Position numbers and translations under genes: made by a program. A stretch of 64,000 nucleotides of DNA, from positions 2,790,001 through 2,854,000 of the forward strand of contig OZ252252.1 in assembly GCA_965249745.1 (NCBI GenBank), written 5' to 3'. The notes under the pieces are model-generated. The model did not search any database and was not told where the DNA came from. It worked only from the letters and a program-made list of their open reading frames with translations. This document shows, in pieces, positions 47,487 to 56,459 of this stretch; position 1 is the stretch's first letter, and each line of letters begins with the position of its first letter. The DNA comes from JANYHH01 sp965249745. GTDB taxonomy: Bacteria; Deinococcota; Deinococci; Deinococcales; JAAFIG01.

Positions 47487-48476
47487 TCAGGACGCGAATC
47501 GAAACGGCTCGAGCAAACCGGATTCGGCCACCGTCCGCGCCTCGTGTGGCAGATAGTTCAGCGCCAGCGCCGCCCGGTACGCCGCGACCGCCTGGGGGCG
47601 CTCTAACATGAGATCGCGTACCTGACCCAAGCGCGCCAACACGAATCCCGGCAGGTAGCTCGGGCGTTCAAATTGCCCCTGCGAGACGGCTTCCAACAGA
47701 TCGCGGGCGCTCTCCAAATCCCCGACCGACAGATACAAGCCGCTCGCTGCGAACCGAGCCTCGAGTGCGATTCGGGCCAGCACCGTGTTCGGTGGCGCGT
47801 CCAGCGCCAGTAAACTATGCACCAACCCGTCCAGATCGTCCTCGGGTTCCAGGCGGTAGGCGCGGTCCACGACGGCGCGAAACCTCGAGGCTTCACCGGG
47901 CTGAAAACCGTCCAGATCCGGTAGCTCCAACCCCGCCTCCAGTAACGCGGGCAAGTCATCCAGCGGCGCGACGACCACGGCGTCCTTTAAGTTTTGGAGT
48001 CGCGCCAGCACCGCTTGAATTCGCCGCGACCGATGGGCCGTGCCCGGACCCTCCTCGAGAACGGCGGTCGTCTGCCCCTGATACGCCCGCACCGCTTGGA
48101 GCCACAGGCTGTACACCCCGCTCGCGTCCTGCGGCAGCTCCAAGGCCGCCCGCAACTCGCGCTCAGCCGCACCCACGGCGCTCAGGCGCTCCCGCCCGAG
48201 CGGGAACTGCTTCAGAAACTCGAGCATCGCGCCTTGCTCCGCGTCCGCCCAGTCCCAATCCTCGGCGATCGCGGTCACTGAAATCCGCGCATCCTCAAGC
48301 GCGAACAGCACCGGGTTATCCAGGTCGCGCCACGCCCCGGATGCCCAGGATTCCGGCGTCACCCCTGTTAGAATCACCCGCTCCGCGCCCTGAAAACGAA
48401 TCAATTCCAGCACCGTCTGCGCGTTGTAGATTGGTAAACGGGCGTGCAAACTCGAGACTTCGGCGATCACTTTCAC
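47487..48476 (-). CDS. Uncharacterised protein with C-terminal TPR-like helices
   Basis: I do not recognise this 329-aa protein. The first 90 residues alternate strands and helices (MKVIAEVSSLHARLPIYNAQ ... ERVILTG), faintly like TraB/ChaN-type folds. The rest is helical, and the last 110 residues read like TPRs (ARFAASGLYLSVGDLESARD, QAVAAYRAALALNYLP). No signal peptide. GTG 48476 has TATTCT (48489-48484) seven bases upstream. It may be a lineage-specific conserved protein. Confidence 0.7.
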   Translation of the reverse strand: MKVIAEVSSLHARLPIYNAQTVLELIRFQGAERVILTGVTPESWASGAWRDLDNPVLFALEDARISVTAIAEDWDWADAEQGAMLEFLKQFPLGRERLSAVGAAERELRAALELPQDASGVYSLWLQAVRAYQGQTTAVLEEGPGTAHRSRRIQAVLARLQNLKDAVVVAPLDDLPALLEAGLELPDLDGFQPGEASRFRAVVDRAYRLEPEDDLDGLVHSLLALDAPPNTVLARIALEARFAASGLYLSVGDLESARDLLEAVSQGQFERPSYLPGFVLARLGQVRDLMLERPQAVAAYRAALALNYLPHEARTVAESGLLEPFRFAS

Positions 48477-48658
48477 ACCGAACAGAATACCTGCCGAACC
48501 CTGATCTCAACGAATCCGACTCGAGTCTGAAAAGCTGTTTCGCCTCTACCGCCGGAAGGGAAGGCTAGCACCCTCAACCTTCGTCTGGCTCGAGAGTGGC
48601 CGTGTTTGGCGCTCTATGTAAAGTGGCCGGGTTAGCCTTGGGAAACTGTCGGTCTTGG

Positions 48659-49789
48659 CTATTTTCGCACTGCCTGGTAAACCACCTCGAGCGCTTCCTG
48701 TGCGCCCTTGTTCAACTCGAGCGGCGCGTTCGTGGCAACCGCCACAGCAATGTTTTCTTTCGGGAAGAACTCCATCTCTGAGTAGTTCAGTGTGTTGCTG
48801 CCATTGTGCCAGACGCGCCCGTCTGAGAAGACGAACCAGCCGAAGGCGGCGTAAATCCCCTGTCCGCCGTTGGCTCTGGCGCGGTGCAGTTCTTGAAAAG
48901 TCGTGGCTTTCAGCAAGCCGTCTTGCCCACGTTCCCCTGCCAGATGCGCCGCCAGATAGATGCCCAAGTCGGGCAGGCTGCATCGCAGATTATCGGCTCC
49001 GTTCATGGCGGGCGAATTCCCGTTTCCCAACCTCGGCTCGAGCGGCACGGCGTTTTTGCCGTCCCAAGCGTGCGGGTGCGGCCCGGTCAGGCTGGGGAAG
49101 GTCACGCCGAAACCGCAGCTTTTCATCCCCAGCGGCTCGAGAATGAAGCGGTGGATCAGGTGCTCCCAGGTGTCACCCCCGGCGCGTTCGGCGACTAGGC
49201 TGGCAACGATGTAACTCGTGTTGGAGTAGGCCACGATCCGCCCCGGCGGATATTGCGGCGTTGTGCTCAGGGCAACCTCGAGGATGCGCTGTCTGGCGGT
49301 CTTCGGGTCCAGTGCGGGATCGTAGAATTGGTCCCCGACGTTGGCGCTGAACCCGGCCGTGTGAATCAGCAGCCCGTCTAACCGCACGGATTTGAAAACC
49401 TCGAGCATTTTCAGCTCTGGGAAAGCTTCCTGAAGCGTTTCATCCCAGCGGAGCTTCCCCAACTCCACCAGCTTCCCGATCAGGGTCGCGGTGAAGCTCT
49501 TGCTCAGGCTCCCGAGGTGATACGCGTCGTCAGTCGTCACCCGCACACCGCTCCCGAGGGCGCGCTCGCCCACGGCCGCCGCACCGACGACTCGCCCGTC
49601 CCGAACCGCGACCGCCGCCAGGCTCGGTAAGCCGTACCGCGCCCGGATCGGCTCGAGAAGGCCCGGTAAATTCAGGGTTTCCGCTGCCAACCCGTTCCCA
49701 GAGGCTTTGGCGACCACCGCAGGTTGACCTGAGACGCCCAGGGTTCCACAACCTAGCAGTGCGAGACCGAACAACCACGGGCGTTTCAT
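48659..49789 (-). CDS. Secreted serine hydrolase of the beta-lactamase/AmpC-like class
   Basis: This 376-aa protein has an N-terminal signal peptide, a SxxK motif (GSLSKSF, Ser near 93), a YxN motif (AYSNTSY near 190) and a final HNG motif (WHNGSNT near 330). These are the three active-site elements of penicillin-binding-protein-like hydrolases. Members include esterases, D-amino-acid peptidases and class C beta-lactamases; resistance cannot be inferred. ATG 49789 has TAGGCT six bases upstream. Confidence 0.88.
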   Translation of the reverse strand: MKRPWLFGLALLGCGTLGVSGQPAVVAKASGNGLAAETLNLPGLLEPIRARYGLPSLAAVAVRDGRVVGAAAVGERALGSGVRVTTDDAYHLGSLSKSFTATLIGKLVELGKLRWDETLQEAFPELKMLEVFKSVRLDGLLIHTAGFSANVGDQFYDPALDPKTARQRILEVALSTTPQYPPGRIVAYSNTSYIVASLVAERAGGDTWEHLIHRFILEPLGMKSCGFGVTFPSLTGPHPHAWDGKNAVPLEPRLGNGNSPAMNGADNLRCSLPDLGIYLAAHLAGERGQDGLLKATTFQELHRARANGGQGIYAAFGWFVFSDGRVWHNGSNTLNYSEMEFFPKENIAVAVATNAPLELNKGAQEALEVVYQAVRK

Positions 49790-49867
49790 CGTTTCAGCCT
49801 ACGCCTACCCGAGCCGCCCGAAAGCGATGCGATGCCGCCTTGGTGCCTAGCCCAATGCCGATCCCGC

Positions 49868-49900
49868 TGCCTGACAGGTGCCTGACAGGTGCCTGACAAA
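49868..49900 (+). repeat. Three tandem copies of an 11-bp repeat
   Basis: TGCCTGACAGG repeats at 49868, 49879 and 49890 (last copy ends AAA). It lies about 140 bases upstream of dnaG. Confidence 0.85.
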
Positions 49901-50035
49901 GCTGAACCGGGGTCAAAATCGGTGACCTGCGCACAGACACTTCAAACCACCTATTCCTCGAGTGGCACGCGGGAATGCGACGTTGGCAAACCGGGTTCGG
50001 GCGGTGTACAGTACAGGCTTGAACCGGGGGACAGG

Positions 50036-51775
50036 GTGAGCGCCAAAGATCAGATCCGGCAAAGACTGGATATCAGCGAGGTCGTGGCTGAGTACGTGGC
50101 GCTGAAGCCAGCCGGGCCCGGAAAATTCAAGGGACTTTCCCCGTTCACGAAGGAAAAAACCCCGAGCTTCTACGTCAATACGCAAAAGCAGCTCTACTAC
50201 TGCTTTTCCACGAAACAGGGCGGTGATGTCTTCGACTTCGTGATGAAGGTCGAAGGGATCAGCTTCCGCGAGGTCATGGAGAAGCTGGCGCAGCGCACCG
50301 GCGTGACCCTGGAAGATCGCGGCTTTCAGAACGACGCCCGAAAGCGCGACCTCTATGAGGTCAACAAACTCGCCTGCGATTACTACCGCTCGCAACTGCC
50401 CGGCTCCGAAGCCCTGGCGTACCTGAAGCGGCGCGGCGTCAGCGACGCCAGCCTCGAGTTGTTCGGGCTAGGTTGGGCCCCGGCGGGGTTTGACGGGCTG
50501 ATGAAGTTCGCCAAGGCGCGGGGCATCTCGGAACGCGAACTCTTGGAGGCTGGGCTACTCTCGGAAAACGAGCGCGGCGGGGTCTACGACCGCTTTCGCG
50601 CCAGGGTGATGTTCCCGATCCGCGACTATCTGGGGCGGATCGTCGCCTTCGGCGGACGCGTGTTGGACGACAGCAAACCGAAATACCTGAATTCCCCGGA
50701 AACCGAGGTCTTCAAGAAGCACGACACGCTGTACGGGCTGGACGTGGCCCGGAAATCCATTCAGGAACGCGGCGAGGCAGTCGTCGTCGAAGGCTACATG
50801 GATGTCATCATGATGCACCAGCACGGTTTTTCCGGCGCGGTCGCCAGCATGGGCACGGCGCTAACCCAGGAACACGCGCACCTGCTGGCGCGTCAGGGCA
50901 CGCGCCGCCTAGCGTTGCTGTTCGACAATGACGCCGCCGGGCAACGCGCCACGCTCGCCGGGTTGGATCAGGAGATTGGCCGCATGTTCGCCGTGCGAGC
51001 CGTGCTGGCACCCGGTGGCAAGGACGCCGCCGATATTCTCTTGGCGGGCGGTGAGGCGGACCTCGAGGCGGCGCTCCAGGGCGGCTTCACCGAGGTGGAA
51101 TTTCGTTTGAACGCCGCGACCGAAAAGTACGACTCGCGCACATTGGACGGGAAACGCGCCATCCTGCAAATGCTGCTGCCGCGCCTGCGTCCGCGCGAGG
51201 TCTTCGATTCCGTGGCGCTGGACTTGCAACGACTGGTGATTGACCGCTTGCAACTCGAGCCGAAGCTCTTGGATCAGTTTCTAAACCAGAACCGTCCGAA
51301 GAACGGCGTCGGCGCGCGCCTTGACGACATTCAAATGCAGGGCATGAGCAGTTCGCGCTCATCCGGCGCGGACGAGCTGCGACTGGCGAAGCTCTTGGTG
51401 CAGAACCCGGCTCTCATTGCCAAATTGGATGGCGAGGCCGCCTTTGAGAGTCCGCTCGTACTCGAGGTGATCGAGGTCGCGCGGCTCGCCACGAGTTCCG
51501 AAGCCATTCTGGAACACTTCCGGGGTCGCCCCGAGGCCAGCATGTTGTTTGAGGCCGTGTTCGGCGCACCCGAGATCGAAACCGACGAGAACATGGACAT
51601 CGCCGCCTCGCAGATCAGCTCCAAGCAACGCGAGGAAACGCTCCGGCACGAACTGGCAGGTTTGAAAGCCCAGATTTCCAGCGCACCTTTGGAGCGGCAG
51701 ATTGCCCTGTTCCAGCAGTGCGGCGAGTTGCAGAAAGCCATCGAAGCCGAGCGGCGCGTGCGAATGCGGGGCTAG
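50036..51775 (+). CDS. dnaG: DNA primase with degraded zinc-ribbon
   Basis: This 579-aa primase makes RNA primers at replication forks. The TOPRIM core (GEAVVVEGYMDVIMMHQ, LLFDNDAAG) and the RNA-polymerase basic region are intact, and a helical C-terminal helicase-contact domain is present. In the N-terminal zinc-binding domain the usual CPFH is SPFT (residues 35-38) and CFGC is CFST (56-59), so three of four zinc ligands are missing although the surrounding EKTPSFYV and GGDVFDFV are conserved. GTG 50036 has a GGGGGA RBS and gives the family N-terminus; in-frame sequence from 49889 is not primase-like. Confidence 0.93.
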   Translation: MSAKDQIRQRLDISEVVAEYVALKPAGPGKFKGLSPFTKEKTPSFYVNTQKQLYYCFSTKQGGDVFDFVMKVEGISFREVMEKLAQRTGVTLEDRGFQNDARKRDLYEVNKLACDYYRSQLPGSEALAYLKRRGVSDASLELFGLGWAPAGFDGLMKFAKARGISERELLEAGLLSENERGGVYDRFRARVMFPIRDYLGRIVAFGGRVLDDSKPKYLNSPETEVFKKHDTLYGLDVARKSIQERGEAVVVEGYMDVIMMHQHGFSGAVASMGTALTQEHAHLLARQGTRRLALLFDNDAAGQRATLAGLDQEIGRMFAVRAVLAPGGKDAADILLAGGEADLEAALQGGFTEVEFRLNAATEKYDSRTLDGKRAILQMLLPRLRPREVFDSVALDLQRLVIDRLQLEPKLLDQFLNQNRPKNGVGARLDDIQMQGMSSSRSSGADELRLAKLLVQNPALIAKLDGEAAFESPLVLEVIEVARLATSSEAILEHFRGRPEASMLFEAVFGAPEIETDENMDIAASQISSKQREETLRHELAGLKAQISSAPLERQIALFQQCGELQKAIEAERRVRMRG

Positions 51776-51985
51776 GTTCTGGAAATGTGCAAGGCCGCTT
51801 CGCAACTCGAGATGCGAAACTCCGGCTCGAGTTGATGCGAGTTCGGCTGACCCGAGGGCTGGGCCAGGCGTGCCTCGCCCCTACGCAAGATGGGGAAGGT
51901 TCGAGGCAAATACGTTTTTCTCAAAAGCTATCCCCGTGATGCTTTGCAAAACCGAGGCTCGAGTCAGCCACTCGAAATCCTCCGG
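51776..51985. other. Intergenic region with a short shared repeat
   Basis: GCCTCGCCCCTACG near 51872 also occurs near 16928 in the trhO-pyrC gap. The flanking GGCGTGCC/GGCGAGGC suggests an imperfect hairpin. No gene is visible. Confidence 0.45.
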
Positions 51986-53458
51986 TCAGCGCCGTCGGTA
52001 TCGCAACACCCACAGCTCGAGCACTGTCACCAAGAGGTACAAGGTCGTGCCGATCACGACCAGCACGAATACGCTGGCGAACGCCAGCGCCGGGTTGTAA
52101 TCGCGGCGCGCCACGCTCTGAATAACATAGCCCAGCCCGCCCGGTCGCGTGCCATCGGCTCCGAAAGTGAACTCTGCGACGATCGTGCCGATCAGCGCCA
52201 ACGAAAACGTGTTCCTTAAGCCGCCCAACATGACCGGCAGCGCCCCCGGAATCTCGAGTTTTCGCAGCACCCCCCAGGCGCTTGAGCCAATCGTTTTGAA
52301 GACCTCGCGGTACACGCGGTCCACCTCACGCACGCCGATCATCGTGGCGATCAACATTGGAAAGACAGAAATTAAGGCCACGATCAACACCCGTGACGAG
52401 GTACCGTACCCAGTAAAACCGACCAGAATCGGCGCGATCACGATGATCGGCACGGCTTGCAACCCAACCACGAACGGTGAGACCAGCCGCTCGAGGACTC
52501 TGAATTTGCCCATCGCATAGCCCAAGGGAATTCCGATCCCGAGTGCCCAGACCAAACCCAGCCCGGCGATTCGCAGCGTCTCGAGGGCACCGTCCCAGAG
52601 CAATCCCGCGTTTTGGAGTAGTGTTCGCCAGACCTGCCCCGGCGTTGGAGCGCTGAGCGTCGGCGCGGGCACGGCCAGGTTCCAGGCCAGCAGCAGCACC
52701 AGCAGCACACCTAGCACGCCCAGCAATTCCCACGGAAAGCGCAATGCCCTGGGCGGTTCCTCGACATAGGTGCTATCCGCCACGCCCAGCAACTCGCGCA
52801 GCTCCGCCTCCAGGCCATCGGTGAAGGCCGTCAACCTTCCCTGATCTCGAGTTTCCAAAATGCGTTCGATTTTTCCGCCGCGCAGCACGACCACGCGGTC
52901 AGCCAGGTAGACCGCCTCGCGGATGCTGTGGGTCACGAACAGGCTGGTCTTCCGGGTTTTCTCGTGGATCTTCTTGATTTCCAGATTGAAGCGCTCGCGC
53001 ACCAAGGCATCCAGCGCCGCAAACGGTTCGTCGAACAGAATCACCTCGGCATCCTGGGCGAGTGCCCTGGCAATGGCGACCCTGGCGCGCATCCCGCCGG
53101 AGAGCTGATGCGGGTAGAGTGCGCTGTACGCGACCATGCCGACCTGCCTCAAGGCTTCGTCGGCGGACATGCCCCGACCGGTCAATTCTTTGGGCAGCGC
53201 CACGTTCTGCCGCACCGTGCGCCACGGCAGCAGGCGGTAATCCTGGAAGACCATCGCGGTCTGACCACGCACGCTGACCCGCCCCTTGGCGTGCAGTAAC
53301 CCAGCGATGACGCGCAACAGCGTGCTCTTGCCGCCGCCGCTCGGCCCGATGATGGCGATGAACTCGCCCTCTTCCACCCGCAAGGAGACCCGATCCAGCA
53401 CGTGCCGCCCGCCAAACTCCAACGCTACATTTTGTAATTCCACGGTCGGTTCTGGCAC
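51986..53458 (-). CDS. Fused ABC ATPase-permease of the nitrate/sulfonate/taurine importer class
   Basis: In this 490-aa protein, residues 1-235 are an SsuB/TauB-like ATPase (Walker A GPSGGGKSTLL, signature LSGGMRARVAIARA, Walker B VILFDEPFAALD). Residues about 240-490 are a SsuC-like permease with about six helices and an EAA-type loop (VDRVYREVFKTIGSSAWGVL). These are normally two proteins. GTG 53458 has TAGGCT (53471-53466) seven bases upstream. No binding-protein gene is adjacent, so the ligand is unknown. Confidence 0.9.
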   Translation of the reverse strand: MPEPTVELQNVALEFGGRHVLDRVSLRVEEGEFIAIIGPSGGGKSTLLRVIAGLLHAKGRVSVRGQTAMVFQDYRLLPWRTVRQNVALPKELTGRGMSADEALRQVGMVAYSALYPHQLSGGMRARVAIARALAQDAEVILFDEPFAALDALVRERFNLEIKKIHEKTRKTSLFVTHSIREAVYLADRVVVLRGGKIERILETRDQGRLTAFTDGLEAELRELLGVADSTYVEEPPRALRFPWELLGVLGVLLVLLLAWNLAVPAPTLSAPTPGQVWRTLLQNAGLLWDGALETLRIAGLGLVWALGIGIPLGYAMGKFRVLERLVSPFVVGLQAVPIIVIAPILVGFTGYGTSSRVLIVALISVFPMLIATMIGVREVDRVYREVFKTIGSSAWGVLRKLEIPGALPVMLGGLRNTFSLALIGTIVAEFTFGADGTRPGGLGYVIQSVARRDYNPALAFASVFVLVVIGTTLYLLVTVLELWVLRYRRR

Positions 53459-53729
53459 GTCCGGCAGCCTACCGCGTCGCGCCGCATTCAGGCTGCGGCC
53501 TGGGTCAGTTTGTCTGGCTCAAGAATTCACCTCACGGCCCGTGCCTCAACACAGGTTCTCACGCGTCAACCTCGAGTCTCGAGTGAACGCCGATTTGTAG
53601 TCAACTCTTTGCAGTCCAACCTTTCGCAGTACACCTTCTCGCTGCTTGACTGACTTTGCGTTTGCCGATACGTTCGCGGTCCAGAATCGCATTCCTCTGC
53701 GGGCGGAACCTTTATAGTGCGAGTCACGT

Positions 53730-54296
53730 ATGGGATTCGAGATGAACGCGCCCCTGCTGGAAAAACTTTGCCAAGGCGATCAACCCTCCTGGGAATCGCT
53801 GATCGGAGCGCACCAGGATCGCATGTTGAACTACTTGTATCACCTGGAGGGCAGTTACGAGGACGCGCTCGATCTCTGTCAGGAAACCTTTTTTCGCGCC
53901 TGGAAGGGCATCAAGACCTTCAAAACCGGCGAGGAACTGCTGCCGTGGCTGTACACCATCGCCCGTAATGTACAGATTGAGAAACACCGCCGCAAGCAGC
54001 ACCAGCAGTTCTCCCTGGACGAAGCCCTGGAGGACCACGGCTACGAGCCTGCGATTGCCGTGGAATCGCCGCAACGCAACGCCGAATCCAACCAGAGCGC
54101 CGAGCGCGTGCGCGAAGCGCTGCTGGAATTACCCGAGGAGTACCGCACGGCGGTTGTGCTGCGCTTCATGGATGATCTGAGTTACGAGGAAATCGCGGGC
54201 GTTCAGGGCGTGGCGATTGGCACGGCCAAGTCTAGGGTGTTTCGCGGCAAGGAACTGCTGGAACGGGCGCTGACCGGAAAGGTGCTGGTGGAATGA
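53730..54296 (+). CDS. ECF-type RNA polymerase sigma factor
   Basis: This 188-aa sigma factor has region 2 (about 25-90: LYHLEGSYEDALDLCQETFF, LPWLYTIARNV) and region 4 (about 125-180: LELPEEYRTAVVLRFMDDLS, EEIAGVQGVAIGTAKSRVFR). It directs polymerase to a small stress or envelope regulon. TATAGT (53713-53718) lies eleven bases before ATG 53730, so the leader is very short; ATG 53742 is an alternative. Its stop overlaps the next start (ATGA), and that gene encodes a membrane protein, which fits a sigma/anti-sigma pair. Confidence 0.92.
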   Translation: MGFEMNAPLLEKLCQGDQPSWESLIGAHQDRMLNYLYHLEGSYEDALDLCQETFFRAWKGIKTFKTGEELLPWLYTIARNVQIEKHRRKQHQQFSLDEALEDHGYEPAIAVESPQRNAESNQSAERVREALLELPEEYRTAVVLRFMDDLSYEEIAGVQGVAIGTAKSRVFRGKELLERALTGKVLVE

Positions 54297-55903
54297 ACCG
54301 CCCGGAATTCAGTGAAGCCGTCCACGAAGCGAGCGAAAACCTCGCTGTAGACGTTTCGTTGACCCCATTGGAGCGGGTTCAAGCGACTACCCTGCGTGAA
54401 ATCGTTGACCGTTTGAAGCACCTACCTCGAGTTCATCCGCCGCCCGAGTTCGCCGCTCAACTCGCCTCTGAGATAGCGCTCGCCCAATCCCTCGAGACCG
54501 CTCGGGTTCGCGCCCCCGCAGATTTCGCTGCCAGTCTCTCAATGAGAATTCGCACGGATAGCCTGGGCTTTCCGGTGCGCGCCCCAGAGCATTTCGCGCA
54601 AACCGTGTCAGCCCGCATCGCCGAGGACGCCGAATCGTTCCCCATTCTAGAAAGCTTGCCTCGAGTGGTCGCGCCCGTCAGTTTCGCCGTTAATGTCGCA
54701 TTGAGCATCTCTGCCGATGCCTCGAGCCTGCCCGCGTTGGCGCTCCTCCCTCGGGTCAGTGCTCCGCCGAATTTCGCCCACAATCTGGCGCTCCGAATCG
54801 CCCTGGACGCCGACCCGGAATTGAACGAGCAGGAGGCGCACGACCGCGCCCCGCTGTATTTCATTGGCGCGCTGTTGACCGGCGTTGCGGTGGCGCTCGT
54901 GGCACTGACCTGGCAGTACGCCAGCGTCGCGGGACAGGCGCTGTTTGAAACCTTGCGCCTGCTGCCAGAGTCCATTTTGCTCCCGGTTCTCGGCGTGGCG
55001 GTCTTGGCGTCGCTCGGCGTGCTGACGACCCGCCGCGTGCGACTGCCCGCCGCGCTGGCCGCGTTCGGGGTGGCGGCCGTGGCGGTCGTACCGCAGGCGC
55101 TCCCATTCTTTGGCAGCGCTCAGGTGTCCGGGAGCGCCCAGTTGGGCAGTATCGTGCGTTTCGCGGGTGACATCAACGTGTCCGGCGAGGTGCGTGGCGA
55201 CGTGATCGCCGTCGGTGGCAACGTTCGTCTGGCTCCCGGTGCTCGAGTCAGCGGGCGCGTTCTGACCTTCTTGGGTGACGTGAACCTGCCGGAGAACTCC
55301 ACGGCGAACGGTGGCGTCAGCGCCGTGCTGGGCAAGCTCAACGCCGATGCCGGGTTGGACTCCAAAGCCCAGAGCGCCAGCCTGCCGGGTTTGAGCGCCG
55401 CCAGCGCCCTGCAACCCTTCCGTGCCCTCGTCACGGCCGGAACCTGGCAGTGGTGGTACTTCGCGTTCCTGGTGTCGCTCGGCGGAGCGCTGTTACTATT
55501 GCCGCACTTGCGGCACGCGCTGGAAAAATCGTGGCAACTCGAGGCGGGACGCTCGATTGGGTTAGGCGTACTGTTACTGTTCCTGACGGTTCCTGCCGTT
55601 GCTTTGGGCGGGTTGAGTCTGATCGGAGCCCCGTTCGCGCTTCTCATCGGCGTCTTCACGCTGCTCGCCTTCTCGAGCGGTGCGGCCTTGACGCTGACCA
55701 AATTCGGTTCCCTGACGCTCCGAGCCTTCGGGGTTCACAAGCCGGGACTGTGGCGTTTGCTACCAGGCTTCCTGCTGTTCGGTGCGTCGCTGTTTTACGC
55801 CCCGCTTGGGATCACGCTCTGGTTGCTGCTCGGCGCGTGGGGCGCGGGGGCGCTGCTGATCGCGCTCCGCCAGGGGGCGTTCGTCTCGAGCCTCGAGTCG
55901 TAA
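54293..55903 (+). CDS. Membrane protein with repeat N-terminus and bactofilin-like domain, putative anti-sigma factor
   Basis: The 536-aa protein is coupled to the ECF sigma gene by a four-base overlap. Residues about 45-180 contain four tandem repeats of the kind APxxFAxxLxxRIxxD, often followed by SLPxLxxLPRV. Transmembrane helices follow near 190-280. A polar beta-rich segment (about 280-350, GSIVRFAGDINVSGEVRGDV) resembles polymer-forming/bactofilin sequence, and four or more helices occupy the C-terminus. The classic zinc anti-sigma HxxxCxxC motif is absent. A cytoplasmic sigma-binding N-terminus and an extracytoplasmic sensor are inferred from context. Confidence 0.75.
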   Translation: MNRPEFSEAVHEASENLAVDVSLTPLERVQATTLREIVDRLKHLPRVHPPPEFAAQLASEIALAQSLETARVRAPADFAASLSMRIRTDSLGFPVRAPEHFAQTVSARIAEDAESFPILESLPRVVAPVSFAVNVALSISADASSLPALALLPRVSAPPNFAHNLALRIALDADPELNEQEAHDRAPLYFIGALLTGVAVALVALTWQYASVAGQALFETLRLLPESILLPVLGVAVLASLGVLTTRRVRLPAALAAFGVAAVAVVPQALPFFGSAQVSGSAQLGSIVRFAGDINVSGEVRGDVIAVGGNVRLAPGARVSGRVLTFLGDVNLPENSTANGGVSAVLGKLNADAGLDSKAQSASLPGLSAASALQPFRALVTAGTWQWWYFAFLVSLGGALLLLPHLRHALEKSWQLEAGRSIGLGVLLLFLTVPAVALGGLSLIGAPFALLIGVFTLLAFSSGAALTLTKFGSLTLRAFGVHKPGLWRLLPGFLLFGASLFYAPLGITLWLLLGAWGAGALLIALRQGAFVSSLES

Positions 55904-56132
55904 CCCGTTCGGGCTTGCCGGTTTCTGGATCGAGTCTGCGGCGGTTGCTCGCCGGACGAACTTTGTGGCCCGTCGTGAGCTTGGAACCTGGGGGTGCTTG
56001 AGACATCAGCCCGTCAGGAAGAGATTCTGGATCGTATTGGCTCGAGCTGCCACACGCGGAAAGGTGACGCTCGCAACATCGTCCTGGGCTAGCGCGATCA
56101 CAGCCGCACCGCGACGATGTTCCTCGAGCGGT
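55904..56132. other. Intergenic region between convergent genes
   Basis: I see no gene or clear terminator; the stretch contains CTCGAG sites and only short open frames. Confidence 0.5.
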
Positions 56133-56393
56133 TCAAGCCGCTTGCGTCCAGTGCTCTACATCCAGCCCCTCGAGTGCGCTGGGAGAGATCAGGATCTCGT
56201 CGCCTTCACGTCGCGCCAGTCCTGACTGAACCAACTTATTGAGTTCCCGCTCGACGGCTTGTTGCACGCGGCGTAGCATCATTTCTTCTGGATCGGTCAC
56301 ACCCCTGGATTTCAGAAACGCCCGGTGAAACTCCGGGAGGTTGTCCAGCGCGATGCGACTCTCCAATTCTCGCCAGCGGATGTCTTGGGTCAT
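56133..56393 (-). CDS. Small protein of unknown function, divergent from hspR
   Basis: This 86-aa protein (MTQDIRWRELESRIALDNLP...) is mostly helical, and its second half reads like a winged helix (AVERELNKLVQSGLARREGD). ATG 56393 has TAGGCT (56405-56400) six bases before it. The gene is divergent from hspR with their -10 boxes about 40 bases apart, so they may share control. Confidence 0.6.
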   Translation of the reverse strand: MTQDIRWRELESRIALDNLPEFHRAFLKSRGVTDPEEMMLRRVQQAVERELNKLVQSGLARREGDEILISPSALEGLDVEHWTQAA

Positions 56394-56446
56394 GGGCATA
56401 GCCTACATCGTGACCTCAAAGATTTCTTGCGTGCCCTCCTATCAGG

Positions 56447-56452
56447 TATACT
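56447..56452 (+). promoter_or_regulatory. -10 box of the leaderless hspR promoter
   Basis: TATACT ends seven bases before GTG 56460. A weak TTGCGT lies upstream at 56427. The region is shared with the divergent small gene. Confidence 0.55.
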
Positions 56453-56459
56453 CTCAGAC

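Noticed and set aside
48659..49789. Beta-lactam resistance gene
   Set aside because: The SxxK/YxN/HNG motifs are shared by esterases and peptidases, so a resistance role is not supported by sequence alone.
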